Source: Clostridiales bacterium (lineage in GTDB: Bacteria; Bacillota_A; Clostridia; Peptostreptococcales; Anaerovoracaceae). Taken from it: a DNA stretch of 6,379 nucleotides. Below, piece by piece: positions 1-6,078 of the stretch (position 1 is its first letter; every line of letters starts with the position of its first letter). The notes beneath the pieces were generated by a model, which was given only the letters and a program-made list of their open reading frames with translations, was not told where the DNA came from and did not search any database. The position numbers and the translations under genes are program-made. The DNA lies in the NCBI GenBank assembly GCA_012510935.1, contig JAAZHB010000137.1, positions 1-6,379 on the forward strand, read 5' to 3'.

Positions 1-2
1 CA

Positions 3-158
3 CTTGAACCAGGTCATAGCTTGGCAGTAGTGATTGCAACAGAAGATCCAATCAATTGCATGATTCATAAAACATATTCAATAGAAATAGAGAATTCATC
101 AATAAAGCTTACAGTTCCTGTAACAGAAGCTTGTGACAGTTTGGCTTTAGAAGCATAA
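3..158 (+). CDS. C-terminal end of a probable X-prolyl dipeptidyl peptidase/CocE-like hydrolase (partial)
   Basis: An open frame enters from the left edge and ends at TAA 156-158, giving the last 51 residues of a protein whose start lies outside the window. The tail reads LEPGHSLAVVIATED at its start and has TYSIEIENSSIKLTVPV near its end. This resembles the C-terminal beta-sandwich of S15-family X-Pro dipeptidyl peptidases, where a 'L..GH.L.LVI.ATD' strand is followed by a 'TY.I..' strand and a final 'L.VPV' strand. In that family the domain caps a serine hydrolase that removes X-Pro dipeptides from peptides. None of the catalytic residues can be seen here, so the name rests only on the pattern of this domain. 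The other two forward frames stop within the first 30 bases. The gene converges on the DUF5684 gene and does not belong to the operon on the right. Confidence 0.5.
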   Translation, partial: LEPGHSLAVVIATEDPINCMIHKTYSIEIENSSIKLTVPVTEACDSLALEA

Positions 159-241
159 TAAGTAAATATGAAAGCATAATATTCCAATAAGTTAGCAGAA
201 TATGTAAACTATTATGAGCAAACAGTTTTTATTGTTATACA

Positions 242-279
242 ACAAGAGCCTTCGCATTTTGATATGCGAAGGCTCTTGT
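242..279. terminator. Perfect inverted repeat between convergent genes, probable bidirectional terminator
   Basis: Bases 242-257 and 264-279 are exact reverse complements (16 bp) around a 6-nt loop, TTTGAT. The repeat lies 83 bases after the plus-strand stop codon and 17 bases before the minus-strand stop codon, which is where a shared terminator belongs. The U-tract is poor on both strands: ATTAATT on the plus side and an A/T-mixed stretch on the minus side. Termination efficiency is therefore uncertain, although the stem itself is strong. Confidence 0.7.
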
Positions 280-296
280 CATTAATTGTAATAAAT

Positions 297-758
297 CTAC
301 AACTGTTCTTCTTCTTTCTCAGAAGGATTTCCTACATACTGCGAATTTCCCAATCCAAGAATTAATATAAAGATTGTGTTTAAGAAAACCAAACCAACTG
401 CAAATCCACCGCCATGGCCATAGGCCTTTGACAACATCACTAGTTGCATAATAGTAATGACTGCCACTACAAGCAAAGCAATTATACCAATCCAATTGTT
501 TGGATCATTAGTAATTGCAGCTGCTGCACAATTTACAGCACTACATGCCAATACAATCCAGAACATCATTGGCTTCCAGCAAATTTTGTACAAAATATAA
601 GAATTATATAGTGGAATTATTGACTTCCAACCAGGCTCCCCAGCCTTCTCGAACAGCTTCCAACAAGCAACGATTGAAAGAACACCGATTACTATTGCAA
701 TAATTACAAAAGCAAGAAGTGAAATTCCAAGTCCTGCCAAAATCATATTGTCATCCAT
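297..758 (-). CDS. DUF5684-family small integral membrane protein
   Basis: This 153-residue protein has about four hydrophobic segments (roughly residues 5-30, 62-82, 88-110 and 118-137) and an acidic tail, EKEEEQL. After the first segment comes the family's hallmark, CWKLFEKAGEPGWKSIIPLYN (about 32-52): a membrane-edge loop with Trp, Lys, Gly-Trp and Pro-Tyr-Asn. DUF5684 proteins are widespread in Firmicutes and Actinobacteria and their function is not known; some homologues are annotated as putative signal peptidase I-type proteins, but no peptidase Ser/Lys dyad is evident here. The ATG start is well supported by AAAAGGAGG at 766-774, seven nucleotides upstream. The gene has its own promoter and lies after the arsS-like gene on the same strand, so it is probably a separate transcript. 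It converges on the PepX-like gene. Confidence in the family is good; no function is claimed. Confidence 0.8.
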   Translation of the reverse strand: MDDNMILAGLGISLLAFVIIAIVIGVLSIVACWKLFEKAGEPGWKSIIPLYNSYILYKICWKPMMFWIVLACSAVNCAAAAITNDPNNWIGIIALLVVAVITIMQLVMLSKAYGHGGGFAVGLVFLNTIFILILGLGNSQYVGNPSEKEEEQL

Positions 759-804
759 AATAGTTCCTCCTTTTAATATATTATAAATAACCTTTTACTT
801 CACC

Positions 805-813
805 ATTATAACA
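805..813 (-). promoter_or_regulatory. Extended -10 promoter for the DUF5684 gene
   Basis: On the minus strand this reads TGTTATAAT, a perfect TATAAT (805-810) with the TGn extension. It would start transcription near 798 and give a 5' leader of about 40 nt before the ATG at 758. No convincing TTGACA lies 16-18 bp upstream, which fits an extended -10 promoter. A sigma-70/sigma-A type is inferred. Confidence 0.6.
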
Positions 814-883
814 CAAACATTAAAAGATATAGATGACATTAATTTATCACTACATTGTTAAAACACATCCTGCACCTTTACTC

Positions 884-942
884 TATGCAGTTTGTACTAT
901 GTAGTTGATTATGTAGATGGTTATGTAGATGTTTCTATGCAG
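884..942. repeat. Five spaced copies of TATGYAG around the end of the arsS-like gene
   Basis: TATG(C/T)AG begins at 884, 898, 910, 922 and 936, at steps of 14, 12, 12 and 14 bases. The two central copies sit in a near-exact 12-base tandem, (T)TATGTAGATGG/T. The last copy overlaps the stop codon of the arsS-like gene and the others lie in its 3' flank. It is too short and degenerate for a CRISPR or a classical minisatellite; it could be slippage debris or a binding-site cluster. Confidence 0.55.
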
Positions 943-1930
943 TTGCGCCTCCGCAACTTGAACCCTGCCCTGCTGTGCATGCATAGCAATGACTATTGAA
1001 AGCGATACAACGCTTCTCAATTGGCTCTCCCTTTGCATAATCAAATATGGTTTTGTTATTTACAACTGGAAGGTCTATGCTCTGATTAAAATCACAATCA
1101 TATAGACGCCCATCATAGCCAACAGAAAGTTGGTTTCTGCACATCATCGTCATTTCTGCGCTTGGATTATAAGCTTGGCAAAGAGTTTCCATATAAGAAT
1201 CAAAATTTTCACTTCTTAGAAGGAATTCGCCGAATCGTCCAACTGGATTATTTGTTATTGCATAAAGGTTTGTAAATTTTATTCCGAAATCCGACATTAG
1301 CTTCTGCCTATATTCCTTCTCAAGAGAAGTTTGTGCAGGTGGAAGGAATGCTCCACCTGGATTATAAACAAGATTAAGCACAAGCTTATCATCATCACCA
1401 TAACCGAGCCTATTCAACTTCTTAAGAATTTCTACAGAACCATCGAACACTGACTCTCCGCGCTGTCTATCGGTATCTTTTTTCGAATAATATGGAAGAG
1501 AAGCAAATAATTCAATTTGTTCATCAGCATATTTTTGCATAAGGTGCTCATATTGCGGTTCAGCAAGAATAGTTAAATTTGTTCTTACTATTACATGATT
1601 GCATATTTTTGAAGCCTCCTCGATAAACCACTCGAAATTTGGATTCATCTCTGGAGCACCACCTGTAATATCTATAGTGTCAAAACTATTATTCTCGTAA
1701 ACTTTAAGGCAGGCTGCCATTGTCTCCTTAGACATCACTTCTTTGCGGTCAGGACCAGCCATAACATGACAATGCTTGCATTTCTGGTTGCACATCTTGC
1801 CAAGATTAATTTGAAGAATCATAAGATCCTTTGCACTAAACTTTGCCTCATTATTTACCATGTTTTCCTCAAAATCCGGTACCGCTTTGAACGCATCTAG
1901 CAATACTGCTCTATTTTCTTCCATTGTCAT
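935..1930 (-). CDS. arsS: ArsS-like radical SAM enzyme with Cys-rich C-terminal domain (rSAM/selenodomain family)
   Basis: This 331-residue protein has an N-terminal radical SAM core. The [4Fe-4S]/SAM motif CNQKCKHC uses Cys47, Cys51 and Cys54 and sits in the family signature QINLGKMCNQKCKHCHVMAGP. A SAM-contacting TGGAPE follows at about 89-94. The C-terminal part looks like the DUF3641 domain: Cys264, then VGYDGRLYDCDFNQ with Cys279, then Cys308 and the tail HCYACTAGQGSSCGG with Cys315, Cys318 and Cys326, likely ligands of further Fe-S clusters or catalytic thiols. In the studied cyanobacterial relative, ArsS transfers 5'-deoxyadenosyl from SAM to dimethylarsenite to build arsenosugars. Some family members are selenoproteins, but here all these positions are ordinary Cys codons. 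The first ATG has GGAG (1939-1942) eight nucleotides upstream; a second ATG lies two codons in. It is the last gene of the operon and starts 2 nt after the AhpD-like stop. The family call is strong; the substrate in this organism is inferred at best. Confidence 0.88.
   Translation of the reverse strand: MTMEENRAVLLDAFKAVPDFEENMVNNEAKFSAKDLMILQINLGKMCNQKCKHCHVMAGPDRKEVMSKETMAACLKVYENNSFDTIDITGGAPEMNPNFEWFIEEASKICNHVIVRTNLTILAEPQYEHLMQKYADEQIELFASLPYYSKKDTDRQRGESVFDGSVEILKKLNRLGYGDDDKLVLNLVYNPGGAFLPPAQTSLEKEYRQKLMSDFGIKFTNLYAITNNPVGRFGEFLLRSENFDSYMETLCQAYNPSAEMTMMCRNQLSVGYDGRLYDCDFNQSIDLPVVNNKTIFDYAKGEPIEKRCIAFNSHCYACTAGQGSSCGGATA
941..958 (-). other. Short perfect hairpin over the last Cys codon of the arsS-like gene
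   Basis: On the minus strand AGTTGCG and CGCAACT pair perfectly (7 bp) around a GAGG loop. The left arm contains the TGC codon for Cys326, the final cysteine of the GSSCGG tail motif. No U-tract follows, so it is not an intrinsic terminator. Its role, if any, is unknown. Confidence 0.4.
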
Positions 1931-1932
1931 TA

Positions 1933-2262
1933 TTAAAACTCCAGTTTCTTTACAATTTTCTTCATTTGAACTCCGTGTGCCAGTGTTGCTCCACCTCTAA
2001 TAGCAGCAGCGACATGAATTGCTTCTGTCATCTGCTCTTCATTGACACCTTTATTTAGGCAATCACGAGTATATGAATCGATACAATATGGGCATTGAAT
2101 ACCTGTTGCAACTGCGAGTGCTATAAGCGACTTCTCTCTTGCAGTTAATGCGCCTTCTTCAAAAACTCCGCCGTAATACTTCATGAAATCTTCCCACATT
2201 TGTGGTGCTTCTTCGCCCATTGTAGGGAAATCCTTTAAATCTTTCTCTTCATAGTAGCTCAT
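1933..2262 (-). CDS. AhpD/carboxymuconolactone decarboxylase-like protein, ArsS-associated type
   Basis: At 109 residues this is a single CMD/AhpD-fold domain. The core reads LTAREKSLIALAVATG (39-54), then the redox-type motif CPYC (Cys57, Cys60) and YTRDC (Cys68), and then AIHVAAAIRGGATLAHG (81-97), the helix typical of the family. Glu43 in the ALTAREK segment matches the conserved acid of AhpD-type sites. The His found after CxxC in AhpD is a Tyr (Tyr64). AhpD proteins act in thiol-dependent peroxide reduction. This subgroup travels with arsS-type radical SAM genes and is annotated as 'arsenosugar biosynthesis-associated peroxidase-like', without a demonstrated reaction. AAAAGGAG at 2271-2278 gives ideal 8-nt spacing to the ATG. 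The gene ends 2 nt before the arsS-like start, so the two are probably translated together. A thiol-redox role beside the radical SAM enzyme is inferred. Confidence 0.85.
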   Translation of the reverse strand: MSYYEEKDLKDFPTMGEEAPQMWEDFMKYYGGVFEEGALTAREKSLIALAVATGIQCPYCIDSYTRDCLNKGVNEEQMTEAIHVAAAIRGGATLAHGVQMKKIVKKLEF

Positions 2263-2290
2263 TTTTAATTCTCCTTTTACACTCCAAAAG

Positions 2291-3631
2291 TTATCTTATA
2301 TCCCTGTAGATGTCCGAAATCTCACTAACATCTCGTCCATTTATATACATTTTCCGTAGGTCGTGCATCTGTTTCATCATCTTGAGTTTGGTAATTGTAT
2401 TTCCTCTATACCTTCGATCAGAGACCAGCAATCTTGACTTTGTAAGCCTAGTCTTTCCAAGAACTTTCCTTGCATCAAGCGAAAATTGAAAATCTTCCAT
2501 TATAGGAAGTATAGGAAACTGTCCTAGGCGAAAAAAAACATTTCTCTCAATGAACATTCCTTGGTCGCCAAAAATAATTCGTCTTCGTTTTGCCCTAAAG
2601 TTCGATATTATTCTATTGGTCAACATAAAAAAATTCTTACTTCGGAATTTTATACCAAAGCAACCCCACTCACAAGATAGTATCTCATGCAAAATTTCAT
2701 CAACTGGGTTGGCTGGCAGAATTATATCAGAATGCAAGAATAGCAAAATGTCACCGTTCGACTCTTTTGCGCCCGCATTCATTTGCGCAGCTCTTCCTTT
2801 AGTTGTATAAATTAGTTTATATTGAGGCTTTCCCTTAATATTCTCTTTAATAAGCTCTCTAGTTCCGTCAGTGCTACCACCATCAGCAAAAATAATCTCT
2901 GCTCTATCCTGAAACTTCTCTAGTTCTTTAAGAAAGTTCAAGATGATTTTACTTTCATTATAAGTTGGTATGATAACTGAAATTTTTCTGTTTTCCACTA
3001 TATACCGTCTAGTGAAGCTATCTTCAATTATCCCGTCAAAATATCTTCGCAAATCATCCGGATAATCAATATCGAAAGTCTCTGGAAGAAATTCCGCAAT
3101 TACTCCGAAAGGCAATTCTCCTAAAGTTTGCTGAAGCACATTATCATGTCCGTATTTTTCCATACTAAAGACACCATCAACAAGTTGGTTCATTCCGATA
3201 AGCCAATAACCACCATCAACAGTCGGGCCTATAACAAAGTCAGCACTATCCAAAACTCTTGTTGCTCTTGTAAGACCTTGCCCTGCCACATGTGGAACGT
3301 CTGTACCGATAAGTACTACGCGCTTATATCCCTGTTCAAAAACAAATTCAAACGCATTTTGCATACGCTCACCAAGCGACTGCCCCTCTTGAGTAAAGTA
3401 TCTTACTTCTTCTCCAAAAATAGGTTTAAGTTTAGAAAAATCTCCATTATATGCAACAAATATATCAATATCTGAATTTGCTTCAATTCGAATTGCTTCC
3501 CTAATATCCTTTAAGAAAGCCTCATGCAGCTCCGCGCATTCCTTGCTGCTATAATAAGGCATCAACCTTGTCTTAGTCTTCCCCGGCTCAGGTACACGCG
3601 TGAAAATAATCCAAGCAGTTCTATTACTCAT
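2291..3631 (-). CDS. Two-domain transferase: DUF2064 nucleotidyl/glycosyltransferase-like domain fused to GT2 glycosyltransferase
   Basis: From the ATG at 3631 the protein has 446 residues. The N-terminal half (about 1-210) is DUF2064 ('rSAM/selenodomain-associated transferase 1'), with a MobA/CofC-like nucleotide loop FTRVPEPGKTKTRL (about 10-23), GTDVPH (109-114) and GPTVDGGYW (135-143). The C-terminal half (about 216-446) is a family 2 glycosyltransferase ('transferase 2'), with SVIIPTYNE (218-226), ADGGSTDGT (249-257), KGRAAQMNAGA (278-288), FLHSD (298-302) in the DxD position, GDQGMF (355-360) and an acidic MED (378-380) as likely base. The two units are separate genes in many genomes. 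They probably activate and attach a sugar or similar polar group to a small molecule in the cytoplasm; no membrane segment is seen. A GTG at 3640 would add three residues, but it sits only 2 nt from the AGGGGAG site, so the ATG is preferred. The domain calls are firm; the sugar and acceptor are unknown. Confidence 0.88.
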   Translation of the reverse strand: MSNRTAWIIFTRVPEPGKTKTRLMPYYSSKECAELHEAFLKDIREAIRIEANSDIDIFVAYNGDFSKLKPIFGEEVRYFTQEGQSLGERMQNAFEFVFEQGYKRVVLIGTDVPHVAGQGLTRATRVLDSADFVIGPTVDGGYWLIGMNQLVDGVFSMEKYGHDNVLQQTLGELPFGVIAEFLPETFDIDYPDDLRRYFDGIIEDSFTRRYIVENRKISVIIPTYNESKIILNFLKELEKFQDRAEIIFADGGSTDGTRELIKENIKGKPQYKLIYTTKGRAAQMNAGAKESNGDILLFLHSDIILPANPVDEILHEILSCEWGCFGIKFRSKNFFMLTNRIISNFRAKRRRIIFGDQGMFIERNVFFRLGQFPILPIMEDFQFSLDARKVLGKTRLTKSRLLVSDRRYRGNTITKLKMMKQMHDLRKMYINGRDVSEISDIYRDIR

Positions 3632-3642
3632 ATAAAACACAA

Positions 3643-3649
3643 CTCCCCT
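3643..3649 (-). promoter_or_regulatory. Ribosome binding site that decides the transferase start
   Basis: The minus strand reads AGGGGAG here. It lies 11 nt from the ATG at 3629-3631 but only 2 nt from the in-frame GTG at 3638-3640. The ATG is therefore the better start. A weaker purine run, AAAAAAGG (3652-3659), could serve the GTG. Confidence 0.55.
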
Positions 3650-3657
3650 AACCTTTT

Positions 3658-4638
3658 TTATTTAAATCGGCTTCTTGCCCTGTTAACAAATGATTTACCA
3701 GAATCTGCCCTTTCATTTATTCCAAAAAGAATTGGCAGAATATGTTCAGCATAACTGGCTCCGCTTCTAAGCAATTGACCGGCACAGGAAGCACAGTAGG
3801 TATAAATTTTACCTCCCGCTTTTTCAATAATATCCTTTGACATTCCCTCTGACAGTTCAGGTTCCTTTGCTCTTGCTGAGCCGCCAAGTCCGCAGCATTG
3901 CGACTCCTCAATAAGATTTGGGGACTTCCCAAGGAGCTCTGTAATTTGGCTAAGCCACAGTCTAGTCTCCCTATCAGGACAAGGGATATGAAGTGCCCCA
4001 TCATCAGGCAAGTCATTTACATTAATTCCAAGTTCAAGCATTTTCTGGTAAATACTAATGACATTAATTCCAACAAGTCTGTCACTTAGGAATGCCTTGC
4101 AGTTCGGGCAAAATGTTACAATTTCGCTGACGCCACTCTTATCGAGTCTCTCTTGGAGGCCTTTGATAATAGAGTTTTCTTCATTCTCTAAGCCAAGTTC
4201 AGCGACCGGCTTTCCGCAACAATCATAGATTATGCCGATACCGTATTTTGACGCCCATAGCTTCGCAATCGCATCCGTAGTTTTAGGATATAACGACAGG
4301 AAATTGCAACCGGGAAATAAGACAGAACCTTCGCTCGCATGCTTATAGTTCTTGAACTTGTAGTTTCTTTTCTCAAGAAGCATCATATTGTAGGCGCTAT
4401 CCACTTTACCCCCAGAATTGTGAACTGCATCTCTTCTCATCTCGAGGAGCAAGCTGCTTCCTTTAATTCCAACCGGGCACACTGAATCGCATTTACCGCA
4501 AAGAAAACAATGATAAGAAAGCTCGTGAAGCTTATCTACATCACCTAAAGTCAAATCATATTTCTTTAAGAAAGCGCATTCATCCGTACACATTCTGCAT
4601 CCAATGCATCCCTCTACGAGTCCGCTAAATTTGCTCAT
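3658..4638 (-). CDS. Iron-sulfur protein with two [4Fe-4S] motifs and two CCG domains (HdrD/GlpC/LutA-like)
   Basis: Residue numbers count from the first of three consecutive ATG codons (4644). The N-terminus has two ferredoxin-type motifs: CIGCRMCTDEC (Cys13, 16, 19, 23) and CFLCGKCDSVCP (Cys46, 49, 52, 56). Two cysteine-rich CCG domains follow. The first has FPGC (Cys113), DCCGKP (Cys142-143) and FCPNC (Cys179, 182). The second has PCPD (Cys222), QCCGLGG (Cys250-251) and YCASC (Cys284, 287). This is the plan of heterodisulfide reductase HdrD, GlpC and LutA subunits, which pass electrons to or from thiols, disulfides or flavoproteins via unusual Fe-S clusters. No flavin domain or transmembrane helix is present, so it probably needs a partner. 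The third ATG (4638), 6 nt after AGAGG, is the best start and gives 326 residues. The gene overlaps the preceding VTT gene by 14 bp. A redox role in the arsS-type pathway is inferred from the operon. Confidence 0.85.
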   Translation of the reverse strand: MSKFSGLVEGCIGCRMCTDECAFLKKYDLTLGDVDKLHELSYHCFLCGKCDSVCPVGIKGSSLLLEMRRDAVHNSGGKVDSAYNMMLLEKRNYKFKNYKHASEGSVLFPGCNFLSLYPKTTDAIAKLWASKYGIGIIYDCCGKPVAELGLENEENSIIKGLQERLDKSGVSEIVTFCPNCKAFLSDRLVGINVISIYQKMLELGINVNDLPDDGALHIPCPDRETRLWLSQITELLGKSPNLIEESQCCGLGGSARAKEPELSEGMSKDIIEKAGGKIYTYCASCAGQLLRSGASYAEHILPILFGINERADSGKSFVNRARSRFK

Positions 4639-5329
4639 CATCATCCTCTTTTATTTCATCGTTACTCACATATTTCTTCTTTAGCAACTTGCTAACAAAG
4701 ACTACAGCGCAAACAAGTACGACTGTAATACAAATATATAGCAACCTGTTCGTGCTACTAGTTAGAGCATAAGTACCAATAGTATACATAGCTGTGCCAG
4801 GAATAATAAAAATAAAAGTTCCAATTGAATACTTCCAAAGCGAGATATCTGTAATTCCGTATGCTAGATTCTGTAAGTTAAAGGGGAAAACCGGAACAAG
4901 TCTAGTTATCATAAGAACCAGCATCTCATCTTTCGTATCTTCATTAAATAGAAGCCTATCAATGTACTTGTTCTTTGCTATCTTCTCTTTAAGACTATCC
5001 TTTAAGAAAAAACGGCCTATTATAAAGGCAATTATCGCGCCAATAGTGCATGCAAAGGAACATAACAAAGTTCCCCAAATTGGGCCAAAGGTTGCTCCAG
5101 CAACAAGTGCAAATGTAAATCCAGGAACGGCTAAGATGGAACATCCTATAATAGTTACTACCATATAGATAATCACAGCCTTGGCAAAATTTGTATCCAC
5201 CATCACTTCTATTTGAGCAAAGACATCGTCAAATGAGGAATCTTTAAAAAACCCATAGTGATGTTCTAATAGGAACAGAATCACCACTATGGATATAAAA
5301 ATTAATAATTTTTTTGTGCTTTTTTTCAT
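4625..5329 (-). CDS. TVP38/TMEM64 (VTT domain) family membrane protein, second copy
   Basis: This 234-residue integral membrane protein has a Lys-rich N-terminus, then a hydrophobic anchor (about 7-22). The VTT core includes the stretch from VPGFTFALVAGATFGPIWG (68-86) to the segment ending FIIGRFF (102-108), the family signature ITRLVPVFPFNLQNLAYG (141-158), and the glycine-rich segment PGTAMYTIGTYAL (177-189). A last transmembrane segment (about 196-213) is followed by a Lys- then Asp/Glu-rich tail. VTT/DedA-superfamily proteins are thought to be transporters or lipid scramblases; the exact substrate of bacterial TVP38 proteins is mostly unknown. The ATG follows 3 nt after the stop of the first VTT gene, with only AAGG right next to it, so translation probably depends on the upstream gene. 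It overlaps the Fe-S gene. Moving a polar product or intermediate of the pathway across the membrane is a plausible but untested job. Confidence 0.85.
   Translation of the reverse strand: MKKSTKKLLIFISIVVILFLLEHHYGFFKDSSFDDVFAQIEVMVDTNFAKAVIIYMVVTIIGCSILAVPGFTFALVAGATFGPIWGTLLCSFACTIGAIIAFIIGRFFLKDSLKEKIAKNKYIDRLLFNEDTKDEMLVLMITRLVPVFPFNLQNLAYGITDISLWKYSIGTFIFIIPGTAMYTIGTYALTSSTNRLLYICITVVLVCAVVFVSKLLKKKYVSNDEIKEDDDEQI
4645..4649 (-). promoter_or_regulatory. Ribosome binding site choosing among three ATG codons of the Fe-S protein
   Basis: The minus strand reads AGAGG directly before ATGATGATG. It touches the first ATG (4644) and is 3 nt from the second and 6 nt from the third (4638). Only the third has normal spacing. 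The site lies inside the coding end of the upstream VTT gene, which suggests coupled translation. Confidence 0.5.
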
Positions 5330-5332
5330 ACC

Positions 5333-6076
5333 TTAATCGTTATTAACTACCTCTTCTACAGCTTTATCTTCCTTATGTCTATCATTATAGATATTTTTCA
5401 ACATAAAAGTTAGAGCAAATAATGCAAAGGCAATAAATAGACCAGTTACTACGGTCTTTACACTACCTGTAAGCATTCCGCCTACATAGGAGTATACAAT
5501 GGTAGCAGGCAACTGTCCAACACCTGTTGCAATCAGGAATGACGCAAGCGACATTGAAGTCAATCCGGCTGCATAGCTTACAAAGTCAAATGATACGAAA
5601 GGTAAAAGTCTGCAAATAAGAATAGTACTCTTACCATATCGTTCAAAGAATTTGTCTACACTGCTTACAGCTGTCTTAGTAGTAAGCTTCTCTACAGCCT
5701 CTCTTCCAAGAATTCTTGCTATATAGAAGCATACAATTGCACCCACCATAGCGCTTGACCATGAAAGAATAGCGCCCTTCCACCAGCCCCAAATTGCTGC
5801 ATTAGCAAATGTAATTAAGAAAGCTGGAAGAGGTGCTGCAACCGACTGAAATACCATGAGAAGAAATGATATTACGACAGCATATACGCCATAGGACCTG
5901 ATAAATCCAATAACATTATCTACACTCATTGAGCTGAAAATCATTATTATGCCATTCACCTTTGAGTTAAAGGCTGGGATAGCAAAATAACATATAATTG
6001 CAAGAACAAGAACCGCAATAAGTGCGATCCTTGCCTTTGCAGCTTTAGATAATCCTTTAGCTGTTCTTTTCTCCAT
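5333..6076 (-). CDS. TVP38/TMEM64 (VTT domain) family membrane protein, first copy
   Basis: This 247-residue protein has a basic N-terminus and a signal-anchor segment (about 16-35). The VTT core contains PLPAFLITFANAAIWGWWKG (82-101), GAIVCFYIARILGREA (112-127), the signature CRLLPFVSFDFVSYAAGLT (155-173) and VGQLPATIVYSYVGG (186-200). A final transmembrane segment (about 206-226) and a charged C-terminus follow. It shares the family plan of the neighbouring VTT protein but is clearly diverged, for example FVSFDFVSYAAG against FPFNLQNLAYG, so the two are not a recent duplication. The start lies 2 nt after the rhodanese stop with only a weak GAGAAG site, pointing to coupled translation. Two different VTT proteins side by side may form a heteromeric membrane complex; that is inference. 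Confidence 0.87.
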   Translation of the reverse strand: MEKRTAKGLSKAAKARIALIAVLVLAIICYFAIPAFNSKVNGIIMIFSSMSVDNVIGFIRSYGVYAVVISFLLMVFQSVAAPLPAFLITFANAAIWGWWKGAILSWSSAMVGAIVCFYIARILGREAVEKLTTKTAVSSVDKFFERYGKSTILICRLLPFVSFDFVSYAAGLTSMSLASFLIATGVGQLPATIVYSYVGGMLTGSVKTVVTGLFIAFALFALTFMLKNIYNDRHKEDKAVEEVVNND

Positions 6077-6078
6077 GT

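Noticed and set aside
515..703. Plus-strand open frame opposite the DUF5684 gene
   Set aside because: It is antisense to a gene with a good promoter, ribosome binding site and family motif, and it shows no recognisable protein features.
866..890. Possible terminator after the arsS-like gene (CTGCA/TGCAG stem, then TGTGTTTT on the minus strand)
   Set aside because: The stem has only 5 bp with an 11-nt loop and the T-run is four bases, which is too weak to call.
884..942. CRISPR-like or iteron-like array
   Set aside because: The repeats are about 7-12 bases, spaced 12-14 bases and degenerate. They lack spacers of CRISPR length, and no replication or cas gene is nearby.
2950..3631. Molybdenum cofactor guanylyltransferase (MobA) or CofC as the identity of the N-terminal transferase domain
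   Set aside because: The nucleotide loop is similar, but the GTDVP and VDGGYW motifs and the fusion to a GT2 domain beside ArsS fit DUF2064 transferase 1 better.
3638..3640. GTG start for the two-domain transferase
   Set aside because: It is only 2 nt from the AGGGGAG ribosome binding site. The ATG three codons on has more reasonable spacing.
3717..4016. Second minus-strand open frame inside the Fe-S protein gene
   Set aside because: It is a shifted frame of the same coding region. The frame with the CCG cysteine motifs is the real one.
2550..5168. Several plus-strand open frames opposite the operon genes (for example 2550-2810, 3128-3475, 3524-3754, 3898-4089 and 4794-5168)
   Set aside because: They lie antisense inside well-supported genes and their translations show no recognisable domain. 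They are by-products of AT-rich coding sequence.
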